From Bacteroidales bacterium WCE2008 (lineage in GTDB: Bacteria > Bacteroidota > Bacteroidia > Bacteroidales > UBA932), in contig FUZM01000001.1 of NCBI GenBank assembly GCA_900167925.1, positions 124,001 to 188,000 of the forward strand: a DNA stretch of 64,000 nt. The letters run 5' to 3'. Position 1 is the first letter of the stretch. Each line of letters starts with the position of its first letter. Below the pieces are notes generated by a model. The model was not told where the DNA came from. It did not search any database and saw only the letters and a program-made list of their open reading frames with translations. This document shows, piece after piece, positions 23,913 through 33,664 of the stretch. Both the position numbers and the translations under genes were made by a program.

Positions 23913-26432
23913 ATGGATTTAAAGAAACTGCTGACCTTCGCCGGAATTGTCCTGGCATTCCTTGTAATCTCATACGGCTATGTCCCTCAGGTTCTGGTGG
24001 GTAAGATTGTAGACCAGAGCGATATCTCTGGTTATGTCGGGATGGCTCATGAGGCGAACTCATGGGACGCCGAGAACCCGGACAACAAGACCGCGTGGAC
24101 GAACTCCATGTTCGGAGGCATGCCTACTACGATGATTACGGGCAATAGCGACGGCGACTGGACTCAGCCGATATATAATCTGTTTCTTACCGGAAAGCGC
24201 CCGGCAAGCTATCTTTTCCTCTCGCTGCTGGGAGCATTCCTGCTGATGCTGACGTTCGGGGTCGAATTGCCGGTCGCCATCGGAGGCGCGATCGCGATTA
24301 CTTTCTGCTCATATAATCTGCAGATAATCCAGGTCGGCCATAACGCCAAGATGCTGGCTCTGGCTTTCCTTCCATGGGTCCTCGCCGGAACGGTGTTCAC
24401 CTACCGCAGCGCACTGTCAGGCAAGAAAAAATGGTTCCCGAAGACTCTGATCGGAGCCGCGCTGTTCGCGATGGCGCTGAACTTCCAGATCAAGGCCAAC
24501 CATGTCCAGATATCCTATTATCTCGCGATAATCATCTTCTCCTATGTCCTTGTGCTGATCGTATGGCTGCTGTCCGATGCCGACAGGCGTAAGCTGTTCG
24601 GGCGTTTCGTCGCCGCGTCGGCTCTCCTGCTGGTGCTCGGCAGTGCCGGAATTGCGGCCAATGCAAACCGCCTGCTGCCGACATATTCATATACAAGGCA
24701 GACAATGCGCGGAGGTTCGGAGCTGTCTTCGGATGGAGAGAAAACAAAGGGACTGGATCTCGGTTATGCGACTTCATGGTCATACGGCTGGGAGGAGCTG
24801 CCGAACATGATGATTCCGGACTATAACGGCGGAGCGTCGGCCGGGGCTGTCAATCCGGACAAGTCGGAGACAATCAGGCTGCTTCGCGGTGCAGGACAGA
24901 GAAACCTGAACCAGATCGCCAAGTCGCTGCCGTTGTATTGGGGACCTCAGCCGTTTACCGCCGGCCCTATGTACATGGGAGCCATAACGATTTTCCTGTT
25001 CGTGCTGGCGCTGGGGCTTTACAAAGGGAAGGAAAAGTGGTGGCTGCTGATTCCGACGCTGATCGGTATCGGGCTCGGCCTGGGCTACCATTTCATGGGC
25101 TTTACAAAATTCTGGTATGATTATATGCCGTTCTACAGCAAGTTCAGGACGGTTTCGATGGCCCTGGTGATCCTGCAGTTCACGCTGCCGGTACTGGGCT
25201 TCCTCATGCTTGACAAGATTCTCAAAGCGGAGGTCGACAAGAAGGCGGTCAAACGCTGGGGCCTTATCGCCCTGGCCATTACCGCAGGCTTCTGCGCCAT
25301 AAGCGCTACGGGTATCGGCCGCAGCTTTACGGGATCCGTGGATAACGGCCAGCAGGAGGTTCTGGTCGATGCTCTGATGGCCGACCGCGCGATGCTGCTG
25401 AGACAGGATTCGCTGCTGAGCCTGTCGATGATTGCGCTGACATGTTTCCTGCTGCTGTGGGCCGTGGCTCCTAAGGACCATTATATGGAGGAAAGCAGAA
25501 AGACGGCTGTCGCCTGGGTTATCTGCGCGCTTGTCCTGCTGAATATGGGAATCATCGGAAAGAGATACCTTAACGGCGACCATTTCGTATCCAAGAGGCA
25601 GTTTGACAACCAGTTTGTGGAGAGGCCTGTAGACAGGATGATTCTCGAGGATACCGATCCGGAGTACAGGGTTCTTGACCTGACTGTAAATGTCTTCAAT
25701 GACTCGCATCCAAGCTATTTCCATAAGAATGTCGGAGGTTACAGTCCTGTCAAGCTTCAGCGTTATCAGGATCTTATCGACAAGGCTCTTGTCCCGGAAA
25801 TCAATCAGATTTTCAATTCGATGCGCGGGGTATCCACAGTGGAGGAGGCCTCAAAGGCAATGCCTTCGGTCCCTGTGCTTTCAATGCTCAACACGAAATA
25901 TATAATTCTCGACGGGGAGGCTGCGCCGATCGTCAATTCCGGTGCTTTCGGAGAAGCCTGGTGCGTTGATTCCTTTGTAAGGACGACGTCTCCGGACGAG
26001 GAAATAGCCGTGCTGACCGGAAGGAACATAGACCTTCGGAGGACTGCCGTACTCGGCCCTGATTTCGCTTCCGTGGCCGATCCCGATGTCGCCCATGTCG
26101 GAAGTATCCAGATGACCTCATATTCTCCTAACGAACTGAGGTACCATTTCTCATCCCGCGCAGATAAGGCGGTAGTATTCAGCGAGATATATTATCCTGA
26201 AGGATGGAAGATGAGCCGTATGGATACCGGGGAGAATATCGACCTGTTCCGTGCTGACTGGACTCTCAGGGGGGCGATAATGCCGGCCGGAGATTATGAT
26301 GTGGTCATGCGTTTCGAGCCGGAGATCTACCCTCTCAGTTCAAGCATTTCGAGGGTATCTTCGATTCTGCTGATCCTGCTGACTCTGATTGCGATTTCAT
26401 GTGCCGTGACACCTAAATCAAGGAGCGTCTAG
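23913..26432 (+). CDS. YfhO-family polytopic membrane protein
   Basis: An 839-residue membrane protein with about 12 hydrophobic helices between residues ~8 and ~560, a large extracytoplasmic C-terminal part (~560-800) and a final helix. The layout and the early lumenal loop with Asp-Ile-Ser-Gly-Tyr and Ser-Met-Phe-Gly-Gly-Met-Pro-Thr fit the YfhO family, GT-C-like proteins linked in Firmicutes to glycosylation of teichoic acids. With the GT4 gene 3 bp upstream, a role in decorating an undecaprenyl-linked or surface glycan is inferred. Its stop codon overlaps the stop of the convergent gene in a shared CTAG at 26429-26432. Confidence 0.82.
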   Translation: MDLKKLLTFAGIVLAFLVISYGYVPQVLVGKIVDQSDISGYVGMAHEANSWDAENPDNKTAWTNSMFGGMPTTMITGNSDGDWTQPIYNLFLTGKRPASYLFLSLLGAFLLMLTFGVELPVAIGGAIAITFCSYNLQIIQVGHNAKMLALAFLPWVLAGTVFTYRSALSGKKKWFPKTLIGAALFAMALNFQIKANHVQISYYLAIIIFSYVLVLIVWLLSDADRRKLFGRFVAASALLLVLGSAGIAANANRLLPTYSYTRQTMRGGSELSSDGEKTKGLDLGYATSWSYGWEELPNMMIPDYNGGASAGAVNPDKSETIRLLRGAGQRNLNQIAKSLPLYWGPQPFTAGPMYMGAITIFLFVLALGLYKGKEKWWLLIPTLIGIGLGLGYHFMGFTKFWYDYMPFYSKFRTVSMALVILQFTLPVLGFLMLDKILKAEVDKKAVKRWGLIALAITAGFCAISATGIGRSFTGSVDNGQQEVLVDALMADRAMLLRQDSLLSLSMIALTCFLLLWAVAPKDHYMEESRKTAVAWVICALVLLNMGIIGKRYLNGDHFVSKRQFDNQFVERPVDRMILEDTDPEYRVLDLTVNVFNDSHPSYFHKNVGGYSPVKLQRYQDLIDKALVPEINQIFNSMRGVSTVEEASKAMPSVPVLSMLNTKYIILDGEAAPIVNSGAFGEAWCVDSFVRTTSPDEEIAVLTGRNIDLRRTAVLGPDFASVADPDVAHVGSIQMTSYSPNELRYHFSSRADKAVVFSEIYYPEGWKMSRMDTGENIDLFRADWTLRGAIMPAGDYDVVMRFEPEIYPLSSSISRVSSILLILLTLIAISCAVTPKSRSV

Positions 26433-27172
26433 CCAAGCAGTTTCGCGATTTCCTTATCTGAAGCTGACGGTCTTATGGAGCGGATATGCTCCATGAGGCT
26501 TTCGTATGGTGAATCGTCGGACTCAGTGCTGCCGGTTTCCCGGCCTCCATCCTCGAAAAAGCCGGAGAACTTGGTGAAGCCGAAACTCTCTTCCTTCGGA
26601 GTATCCGGAGCCTTGTCGAATCCGAAAAAGTCCTCCGGAGGACATACGGACGCTAGCTGCCAGCCGGAATACTGGAGATCCTGACCGCGATAGACTCTCT
26701 CTATGTCCCCGATAATCAGCCATGTACCCATCTCAAGGCGCGTCATTATGCTGTCCATCGCAGCCTTCTTGACCCCGAATATCTTTCTGAGCTCGCGGCT
26801 GCTCATCGACCCGGCCTTACGGACGGCGGCGAGGACTTCCGCATCGATGCCCTGCGGCTGGTATTTAGGCTGGGCGCGGCGATAATCCATCAGTTTACGA
26901 TACCATACGGAGGTCGCGAAGCTGCTCTTGCCATGGAGGAATTTGCCGTAGGCGATATCCCCGGCGCGGACGGCCTCGATCTTCCAGTCCCATGGGCCCA
27001 GTTCTTCGCTGGTAAACCAGAATTCGGGGAATGTCCTTTCTTCGATGGAATAGCCCTGGATGGAGTTGACGAAGAAGGGCACGATGCCGAGGTCCCGGAT
27101 TGTTCCGATCATGGTCTCCGGGGTCTTGACGCTGAGGATTCCAGCTTCTTTTCCGTGATATTCGTCAATCAT
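26429..27172 (-). CDS. Conserved Bacteroidales protein, possible winged-helix (AlkZ-like) relation
   Basis: A 247-residue cytoplasmic protein started at the ATG at 27172, which overlaps the ridA stop as ATGA. I do not recognise it firmly. It has an N-terminal aromatic-rich half (Gly-Pro-Trp-Asp-Trp-Lys, Tyr-Gly-Lys-Phe) and a middle segment at ~110-160 that reads like a winged helix (Ser-Ser-Arg-Glu-Leu-Arg-Lys-Ile-Phe-Gly-Val-Lys-Lys-Ala-Ala, then Leu-Glu-Met-Gly-Thr-Trp). The low-complexity, acidic C-terminal part carries repeated Phe-Gly-Phe. The pattern recalls AlkZ/YcaQ-related DNA repair proteins, but catalytic residues of that family were not confirmed. It is translationally coupled to ridA. 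Confidence 0.6.
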   Translation of the reverse strand: MIDEYHGKEAGILSVKTPETMIGTIRDLGIVPFFVNSIQGYSIEERTFPEFWFTSEELGPWDWKIEAVRAGDIAYGKFLHGKSSFATSVWYRKLMDYRRAQPKYQPQGIDAEVLAAVRKAGSMSSRELRKIFGVKKAAMDSIMTRLEMGTWLIIGDIERVYRGQDLQYSGWQLASVCPPEDFFGFDKAPDTPKEESFGFTKFSGFFEDGGRETGSTESDDSPYESLMEHIRSIRPSASDKEIAKLLG

Positions 27173-27549
27173 TTCTGGCGGGTGGCGATGCACTCGATTT
27201 CTACGAGGGCGCCTTTAGGGATGGCTCTCACGGCTACTGCCGAGCGGGCCGGATAAGGTGCCGAGAAGAATTCGGCATAGACTCCGTTCATTGCAGCGAA
27301 ATCGTCCATATCAGCGAGAAAGACCGTCGTCTTGACAACATTGTCCATCCCGAGGCCGGCGGCTTCCAGAATGGCTTTTATATTGGTCAGGGACTGACGG
27401 GTCTGCTCCTCGATGCCTCCTTCCGGAAAGACTCCGGTTGCAGGATCGATCGGAAGCTGCCCAGATACGAAAAGAAGTTCAGAGAGGACTCCCTGGCTGT
27501 ACGGCCCTATCGCGGCCGGTGCAGAAGACGTGCTTACGGAAGATTTCAT
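27169..27549 (-). CDS. ridA: RidA-family enamine/imine deaminase
   Basis: A 126-residue RidA/YjgF/L-PSP protein, started at the ATG at 27549; a longer start at 27567 would run through the promoter. RidA trimers hydrolyse reactive 2-aminoacrylate-type enamines released by PLP enzymes. The signature is present: Ile-Gly-Pro-Tyr-Ser-Gln near the N-terminus, Phe-Val-Ser-Gly-Gln-Leu-Pro-Ile-Asp, and Pro-Ala-Arg-Ser-Ala-Val-Ala-Val with the substrate-binding Arg. Length is normal. Its stop overlaps the start of the next gene by four bases. Confidence 0.95.
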   Translation of the reverse strand: MKSSVSTSSAPAAIGPYSQGVLSELLFVSGQLPIDPATGVFPEGGIEEQTRQSLTNIKAILEAAGLGMDNVVKTTVFLADMDDFAAMNGVYAEFFSAPYPARSAVAVRAIPKGALVEIECIATRQK

Positions 27550-27566
27550 GGCTATGACAATTTCCA

Positions 27567-27597
27567 CAAATATAATCCATTACCTCGAAATAGCAAA
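27567..27597 (-). promoter_or_regulatory. Bacteroidota-type promoter of ridA
   Basis: On the minus strand a -33 TTTG (27594-27597), a 19-nt spacer and a -7 TATATTTG (27567-27574) match the consensus. It sits directly after the stop of the upstream barrel gene and 17 bp before the ridA ATG. Confidence 0.75.
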
Positions 27598-29208
27598 TCA
27601 AAATTCGCAGCCGAGGGTGAGGGAGAGGGTGGTGCGAGTATGGCCGGCGAGGTATAGCGGGTCGGAGAGGGCTCTGGTCGCGGAGAAGGATATATCTGCG
27701 AAGGCGAGAGCATGCCGGCTTACGATTCTGGAGTAACGGAAACCGCATCCGAGATCAATGCGGGAAGCCGTCGCGAACTCGAAATAACGGTCGAGCCATT
27801 CGTCATGACTCTTTATCGATGATTCAGCATCCGCGTATTTTCCGTCCTTCTTTTTCTGGCCATCACCAGTCATAAACCCAGCCCTGAAACCAGGAGTGAA
27901 TATATTCTTCCCGGAAACAAAGTTATGGTCCACTGAGGCTGCGGCGAAGGTCTGCGATATGGAATGCTTGCGGTAGAACGGATAGATTGTGGCAGTCTGG
28001 TCACGGTTATTCCACCCGGCATCTGCTTTTATGACCCATGCCGGACGGAAGCCATCCTTTCCGAGATAGCCTTCATAGCCGAGTCCCAGGGCAATATCTG
28101 TACGGTCCATAGCCTTATTCTGGCCATAGTAGGTTATCTGGCTTATCTCGCCCGGAACAGTCGTCACACGATATGAATTCTCGAAGTTTTCGAGAGTTTT
28201 AAGAGAGGCTTTCACGGTCAGCTTATGCAGGTTACGGGAGCTTTCCTTGTAGAGTTCTCCTCTGTAGGAAAACTCTTCTCCGTCATGTTCATAGAACTGT
28301 ACGGAACCGCTGGCTTTCTTGCCGTAATAGCCGTTCCTGAGGTCGAAAGCGAAGTCGCTGAAGAAACGGAATCCGTCCCCGAAACATATATCGGCCTGCA
28401 GACCGGCTCCATAACGGATGTCCATGAGAGGACGGGCGTTATTGGTAGAAATTACCGTTCCGTCGCCTTCCAGCATATTGACTTTTCCGAATAATCCGCC
28501 ATAGTCTATGAAATAGAAATACTTGGTGCTAGTCTCTCCATAAACACGACCGAGCATGGTCTCCAGACTCCTTCTGTAATGCAAGTTTATTCCCAGTGCA
28601 AAGTTGGGTGACGGGGCGAAGCGGACGGAAGGACTTACATCCATATCCATCCTGTAGTTTACATTGCGGGGGTCTTTGCGTTTTGCATAATCCCCAGTCC
28701 GGTAGAAAAACCGGCCTCCTATCGACCATTTGTCTGAAAGTACATAAGAGACGCCTCCTGTAAGGTTGTACAATTCTCTTATCTTATTGCCGGTAGTCCC
28801 GGTGGAATTTTCTATTATTCCGATAGGGTTTTCGGAAGGATAAAGATAGGTAGGACCGCCCATCTCCTTTCCAAGGAAATATGAATAGGACAACTTTCCG
28901 TAGAAAGCTATCCTTTCCGATATTTTCCTGTATGATTCTGTATAGGCTTCCAGAGAATAATCGTCCGGGGATTCTTCAATTCCGGCAAACCGTCCGTTAC
29001 CCTTGTCGAATCTGATTCCGGCGACCGATACGCCGTCGATCGTAAGAGTGGCAAGACCGGCCATATTATTGCCGGAAAGCCATGGATCCGACGCTGCGGT
29101 ATAGCTTAAATCCGGTTTGGCATAGCTGCGCTGCCCTTCCTGGCCGGAAACCGGCCAGGAAAGAAGCATAACAGCTATAAGCGATATTACAGTCTGGAAC
29201 CTGTACAT
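27598..29208 (-). CDS. DUF6850-like outer-membrane beta-barrel protein
   Basis: A 536-residue protein with a signal peptide (cleavage near Val-Ser-Gly-Gln) and a long array of alternating aromatic/polar strands ending in a Thr-Leu-Gly-Cys-Glu-Phe strand, as expected for an outer-membrane barrel. The arrangement downstream of a TonB receptor and a DUF4876 lipoprotein is a known Bacteroidales set in which the third member is a DUF6850 barrel. The name is therefore supported by context as much as by sequence. Gaps of 3 bp and 12 bp join the three genes into one operon. Function unknown; an accessory pore or a surface partner for the receptor is plausible. Confidence 0.72.
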   Translation of the reverse strand: MYRFQTVISLIAVMLLSWPVSGQEGQRSYAKPDLSYTAASDPWLSGNNMAGLATLTIDGVSVAGIRFDKGNGRFAGIEESPDDYSLEAYTESYRKISERIAFYGKLSYSYFLGKEMGGPTYLYPSENPIGIIENSTGTTGNKIRELYNLTGGVSYVLSDKWSIGGRFFYRTGDYAKRKDPRNVNYRMDMDVSPSVRFAPSPNFALGINLHYRRSLETMLGRVYGETSTKYFYFIDYGGLFGKVNMLEGDGTVISTNNARPLMDIRYGAGLQADICFGDGFRFFSDFAFDLRNGYYGKKASGSVQFYEHDGEEFSYRGELYKESSRNLHKLTVKASLKTLENFENSYRVTTVPGEISQITYYGQNKAMDRTDIALGLGYEGYLGKDGFRPAWVIKADAGWNNRDQTATIYPFYRKHSISQTFAAASVDHNFVSGKNIFTPGFRAGFMTGDGQKKKDGKYADAESSIKSHDEWLDRYFEFATASRIDLGCGFRYSRIVSRHALAFADISFSATRALSDPLYLAGHTRTTLSLTLGCEF

Positions 29209-29211
29209 GAG

Positions 29212-30525
29212 TTATTTCTTGATTGAAGCGACTTTGCGGATATGGAAGTCGCTGGTGGAGTTATTGGTATCCTTGTAGATGATGATAGCTCCGTTGGCGA
29301 TGGAGGCCTCGGCGTCGATTCCTGAAGGATCGGTATTTCCATTGATTTCAGGATCTTCGGTGCCGCCCGCATAGTTATATACAAGCTTCTCCTTATTGCC
29401 TTCGATTGCCTCGGTAGCTTCCTTATCCACATTACGATAGACAGAATATCCCTTCCCGGTTGCAGGCATAGCGATAAAGCCGGCATCAACAGCTGGAAGA
29501 AGGCGTTTTGCACTATTGTCCAGAGATGGACCGTCGAAGATTTCTACGGCATCCTTGACCCAGTCGACAGGAATCTTTGCAACAGTATTCGCAGGCTTTC
29601 CGCCCGGCACGTCCCTATTATCCGGATTGCTGGTGAAATCCTTGATATTCGTACCCTCCGGGATTACGAGAATAAGGGCTGGCGAATTTAAAGAAAGAGC
29701 CCATGCCTTACCCATTCCATAGAAATTGATGTCCATATAGTGGGATGTAGGTATGCTTGAATCTGGAATAGGATAATAGCTGTCCAAAGACAGTACTTCA
29801 GGATTATAGAATACATAGTCGGCGCCCCTCAGGTCTACTGATGCAGGAACGGTCTCGGTGTGATTCTTCGCTCCGGTTATAGAGATGACAATCTGGGAAT
29901 ATGGAGCAATCTTGACCTCGGTCTTGAAATACCAGAGGCCCTGCCATGCAGGAATGAAATCAGTATAAGAAAGGCTTCCATCCTCATTCCGATAAAGATT
30001 CGGCGCATGACCGTTTGCAGGATAAGCCATTCCGATAGCGGCATCGGTTATGTCTGCCTCTACAGGAGAGTTATTATAGAGAATAAGATACCTGTCAAAT
30101 GAAAACGATTTCTGGGTCTTCTCATCATAACATCCGGAATAATAAAGCTCCTTGATAAGCACCTGTCCCGAGTGAGACTCGACCATTTCAAGGGTAAAGG
30201 CGTTTGCAGCACCCTCAACCACGTTGATGGATGAATTGACACCGTTGAAGAGGGCATAATCCACATATGAGGAAGCCTTGGCCTCATAGAGGCCTGCAGG
30301 GACCTTGAATTCTACAGTTCCTTCGGCATTGGTTTCTGCGCTGTATACAACAGAAGTCGCCGTATTTGAAAGCGAAACATTAATACCGCTGACAGTCAAC
30401 GCGCTGCCATTTGAAGACAATGAAATCTTCACATCGTTCAGAACGTCTTCTTGCGGATCATCTTTTTCTTTGCATCCTGTAACCGCAATCACTGCAGCAA
30501 GGAATAGAATTAAATACTTTTTCAT
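29212..30525 (-). CDS. DUF4876 surface lipoprotein
   Basis: A 437-residue lipoprotein: signal peptide with lipobox Val-Thr-Gly-Cys17, followed by Lys/Glu/Asp-rich residues that could act as a Bacteroidota lipoprotein export signal. Residues ~30-115 look like a carboxypeptidase-regulatory/CNA-B beta-sandwich (Gly-Thr-Val-Glu-Phe-Lys-Val-Pro-Ala-Gly-Leu-Tyr). The rest has the DUF4876 look (Ile-Lys-Glu-Leu-Tyr-Tyr-Ser-Gly-Cys near 125-133, Tyr-Leu-Ile-Leu-Tyr-Asn-Asn). It lies between the TonB receptor and the DUF6850-like barrel and probably works at the cell surface with that receptor, in the position a SusD protein would hold. Ligand unknown. Confidence 0.8.
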   Translation of the reverse strand: MKKYLILFLAAVIAVTGCKEKDDPQEDVLNDVKISLSSNGSALTVSGINVSLSNTATSVVYSAETNAEGTVEFKVPAGLYEAKASSYVDYALFNGVNSSINVVEGAANAFTLEMVESHSGQVLIKELYYSGCYDEKTQKSFSFDRYLILYNNSPVEADITDAAIGMAYPANGHAPNLYRNEDGSLSYTDFIPAWQGLWYFKTEVKIAPYSQIVISITGAKNHTETVPASVDLRGADYVFYNPEVLSLDSYYPIPDSSIPTSHYMDINFYGMGKAWALSLNSPALILVIPEGTNIKDFTSNPDNRDVPGGKPANTVAKIPVDWVKDAVEIFDGPSLDNSAKRLLPAVDAGFIAMPATGKGYSVYRNVDKEATEAIEGNKEKLVYNYAGGTEDPEINGNTDPSGIDAEASIANGAIIIYKDTNNSTSDFHIRKVASIKK

Positions 30526-30537
30526 GACATATGTTTT

Positions 30538-33495
30538 TTAAAACTTTAATCTTAAGGTAAGTCCGAAATAGAAGGACTGGACATAAGTATCGATAGAACT
30601 ATACTGCCGTCTTGCGGTAGAATAGACCTGTCCCATATTGCGGAAGAAATTATTGGCATAGAAAGAAATGGAAGCAAGATCTCCGATTTCCTTGGTGACA
30701 CTGAAATTAGCCGAGAAATACGGAGAAATCCAGTCCTTCTGATAATAGTACAGGTAACTGCTGGATCTTACCAGGTTCGTAAGTTCCGAGAACAACTCCG
30801 GGTCATTTTCTTTTGCCCAGGCATATTTCTCAAAGAAAGGAATCATGACACCATCCCTGACGTCAGTATAGTAAAGAGGATATGTAAGGGCATAGCACCT
30901 GTCGTCATAGATAGAAAGCCCCTCTGTCGGGAACTTGTCGTTCATGCCGGCTGCCGGATATGTCCGGACGCCACCCTCCATCTCGCTCAGATTCCGGGAG
31001 TACTTCATCAGCGAACTTTCCAGCTTAAGGGAGAAGATCATACGGATCTTCGGAATATGAGTCGTTATGGTAAGGTTGGTATTGATGTTCTTTGTCACTC
31101 TGCCGTTGGAATTGTCGGAAGTACCATAATAATAGCCGACAAGCCTCATCGGAGATCCGTCGTACATGGTCGCATTCAAAGCGCTATACTGGGCGATATC
31201 GCCAGATACATACTTGTAACCGTAGAACGTCCCGTCGACCCGTATCGTGGTATTGACCGGCTTGATTTCGGCGAAATCTATTATCCATTCCAGACCGTAA
31301 CGGTCAATGTCGGAAGAAGCGTTCATCGGCATATCCCTACGGATCAGCCTGGTCCTTTCCTTATAAGGAGCCAGTTCGTCAGGAAGAGCCCCGGTCCTGT
31401 CGGAAACAGTGATTACGCCGTCCTGGCCTATCGAATAGATCCTGTTGTCATTAGGAATGCTTACGGTATTGACAGCCTCCTGGTTGGTATATTTATAGCT
31501 GAAGCTGTCATATCTGTCCGCCATGTAATAAGAGTTCTTTGTCCTGTTCCAGAAGGCGGCGACGGAAATCCTGTTTCCGGCGACATTCGCGTCGACTCCG
31601 ATCTCTGCCTGACGGTTCTTCTGCATTATCAGGTCAGGATTGAAGAGCATCGGGACAGGCATTATGTAATAAGCCTCATAATCATACCCGCTGGAGTTGG
31701 CAGGAGCCACGAAGACCCTGATATCCGAATAAAGAGGAGTCGGGAAAAGAATGGCGAACGATGGCTGTTTCATTGTTACGCCCCAACCACCCCTTATGGA
31801 AAGGCTCCGGAGAAGCCTTTCCTTCCGGTCCTTGCCCTGAAGTATACGGTACCTTGCGTTGAATCTCGGGGAGAGGCTGGTAACGGTACCATAACCGGAG
31901 TCTTTTATCGAAGTACTCTCGGCCCTGAGTCCGGCGATGACGTTAAGCGAAGTCTTCCCGAATGGGAGCGTAAGGTTCTCTTCCGCAAAAGCGGCGATAT
32001 TATGCATGAACGGAACTTCCTTTCCGTAATTGTATTTCCTGTATGTCGGAGCGGTGGCCTCGTCCTCGGAAGTCAGTCCCGAGCCGAAATTCTTGTCTGC
32101 GTTCCATGAAACGCCGAGTCTGGTATTGGAACTTACTTTCCCGAAATTCCTGGCGAGATTGGCCTTAAGGCCGGCCTTCAGGGTAAGAGGTCTGTCGTCA
32201 GTCCTCATCACGTTATACCAGAATCCTTGCGGAATAAGCAATACCGCCGCATCCGGATTATCGGAATATGGAGTTGCACGGAAGTATCCGGCTTCAGTAC
32301 CGTGGATAGAAACCGTGCTTGAAGTTTTCGTATAGTCGGACTTTACGCGGGATTGCTTATCGCTGTAGACGGCCGATGCGTCCAGTTCAAGATTGGTAAC
32401 CCAAGGCTTGCTGAGCAGCCACATCGCATTGAATCCGGCACGGAAACTATTATCCCTGGTCTTCTCGAAATTATCAAGGACGTTATCCGGATCGGACTCT
32501 GTGTCACGACCTCCGAGATTGCCGGTAAGGCCAAGTTTCACCCTTAGGGGCGAAGCACTGAAAATCCCCTTGTCAAACAAGTTGGAATAATTGAGAGACA
32601 GCTGTTTACGTTTATAAGAAGTATACGGAGAACGCAGGTCGCTTATCGAATTGGTATATTCTCCGCTGACGTTGAGCACTCCGAGAGATTTGCCCTTGCG
32701 GCTATGGCCGAACTCAAATCCCTTTGAGACAGACAGCTGCTTGGTATTCGGAGTCGTGGACATGGTCACGGTATATGGAGTCGCTCCGCTGCGGGTATTT
32801 ATCTTGACTATTCCGGAGCCGACGTCCCCATATTCTGCCGAAGGAACGCCGGAGATCACCTCAACCGACTCTACGTTGCTGGAAGCGATATTGTTTGTAG
32901 CGACACCTTTGGTCTCGGTAAAGCTGGCATTATTCGAAAGACGTACCCCGTCGACCTCGACCGCGGTCGCAAACGAAGAGTTTCCCATCTCGGAAGCGCC
33001 ACCGGAGCGCACCTCGAATCTCTGGGTTGAAGTAAGGGATTTGTCCGAAGTGACTCCTCCGGGAAGAAGTCCGGAGATATCAGACACGTTAAGTACCTGG
33101 ATATGGTTGAGAGCAGACTTGTCTATGAAACGGCTCGTCGCGGCGCTTCCTTCATTACTTTGGGCAGTAACTACTACTCCTTCCAGAGCAAGGTTGTCCC
33201 GGTCAAGCCTGACATCATATTTCAGGTTGTCGGATTCAAGCTGTATTTCCTTTTCGTAAGTAGCGTAACCCAGACAAGACACGCTAATCGTACGGGATCC
33301 GGCAGGAATGTTCAGAATTGAGTAGTTGCCTTTCTCATCGGTCAGGGCCCACTGCCCGGTCTCGACGACAAGTACTGTCGCATACTCGACGGCACCGCCG
33401 TCCCCTTTATCTGTCACCGATCCACTCAAAGTAACCGGCTGCGCCTTTACGCACAGCGGCAATACTAAAAGAATGAATGACAACAGTTTTCTCAT
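30538..33495 (-). CDS. TonB-dependent receptor of a DUF4876/DUF6850 operon
   Basis: A 985-residue outer-membrane receptor, started at the ATG at 33495 with a signal peptide ending Val-Lys-Ala-Gln. Residues ~20-105 are a carboxypeptidase-regulatory domain (Ser-Gly-Ser-Val-Thr-Asp-Lys-Gly). The plug follows at ~125-245, with Ile-Ser-Gly-Leu-Leu-Pro-Gly-Gly and Val-Glu-Val-Ile-Ser-Gly-Val-Pro-Ser-Ala-Glu-Tyr-Gly-Asp-Val-Gly-Ser-Gly. The remainder is barrel, ending Phe-Tyr-Phe-Gly-Leu-Thr-Leu-Arg-Leu-Lys-Phe. It takes up an unknown ligand using TonB energy. No SusD gene is present; the DUF4876 lipoprotein takes that place. A clean promoter lies 22 bp upstream. Confidence 0.9.
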   Translation of the reverse strand: MRKLLSFILLVLPLCVKAQPVTLSGSVTDKGDGGAVEYATVLVVETGQWALTDEKGNYSILNIPAGSRTISVSCLGYATYEKEIQLESDNLKYDVRLDRDNLALEGVVVTAQSNEGSAATSRFIDKSALNHIQVLNVSDISGLLPGGVTSDKSLTSTQRFEVRSGGASEMGNSSFATAVEVDGVRLSNNASFTETKGVATNNIASSNVESVEVISGVPSAEYGDVGSGIVKINTRSGATPYTVTMSTTPNTKQLSVSKGFEFGHSRKGKSLGVLNVSGEYTNSISDLRSPYTSYKRKQLSLNYSNLFDKGIFSASPLRVKLGLTGNLGGRDTESDPDNVLDNFEKTRDNSFRAGFNAMWLLSKPWVTNLELDASAVYSDKQSRVKSDYTKTSSTVSIHGTEAGYFRATPYSDNPDAAVLLIPQGFWYNVMRTDDRPLTLKAGLKANLARNFGKVSSNTRLGVSWNADKNFGSGLTSEDEATAPTYRKYNYGKEVPFMHNIAAFAEENLTLPFGKTSLNVIAGLRAESTSIKDSGYGTVTSLSPRFNARYRILQGKDRKERLLRSLSIRGGWGVTMKQPSFAILFPTPLYSDIRVFVAPANSSGYDYEAYYIMPVPMLFNPDLIMQKNRQAEIGVDANVAGNRISVAAFWNRTKNSYYMADRYDSFSYKYTNQEAVNTVSIPNDNRIYSIGQDGVITVSDRTGALPDELAPYKERTRLIRRDMPMNASSDIDRYGLEWIIDFAEIKPVNTTIRVDGTFYGYKYVSGDIAQYSALNATMYDGSPMRLVGYYYGTSDNSNGRVTKNINTNLTITTHIPKIRMIFSLKLESSLMKYSRNLSEMEGGVRTYPAAGMNDKFPTEGLSIYDDRCYALTYPLYYTDVRDGVMIPFFEKYAWAKENDPELFSELTNLVRSSSYLYYYQKDWISPYFSANFSVTKEIGDLASISFYANNFFRNMGQVYSTARRQYSSIDTYVQSFYFGLTLRLKF

Positions 33496-33517
33496 AAGAC
33501 AACTTCTAACCAAATCA

Positions 33518-33548
33518 CAAATATATTGTTAAATAGTTGCGAACGCAA
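33518..33548 (-). promoter_or_regulatory. Bacteroidota-type promoter of the TonB receptor operon
   Basis: On the minus strand a -33 TTG (33546-33548), a 20-nt spacer and a -7 TATATTTG (33518-33525). It is in an AT-rich 169-bp gap shared with the divergent prenyltransferase gene. Confidence 0.7.
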
Positions 33549-33633
33549 TACCAATTTGTAGTGATAAAACGATAAATATTCTATTTTAAATGCCACGTCC
33601 ATGATTCAGAAACCATTTTCGGCGGTTAATTAC

Positions 33634-33641
33634 TATATTTG
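33634..33641 (+). promoter_or_regulatory. TAnnTTTG -7 element upstream of the prenyltransferase gene
   Basis: TATATTTG, an exact match, lies 23 bp before the ATG at 33665. No convincing -33 at 19-21 nt. Confidence 0.5.
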
Positions 33642-33664
33642 CACCCGAAAAACCGAAATGACAT

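Noticed and set aside
31057..32109. 350-residue open frame opposite the TonB receptor
   Set aside because: Shadow frame with no motif; the receptor frame on the other strand is continuous.
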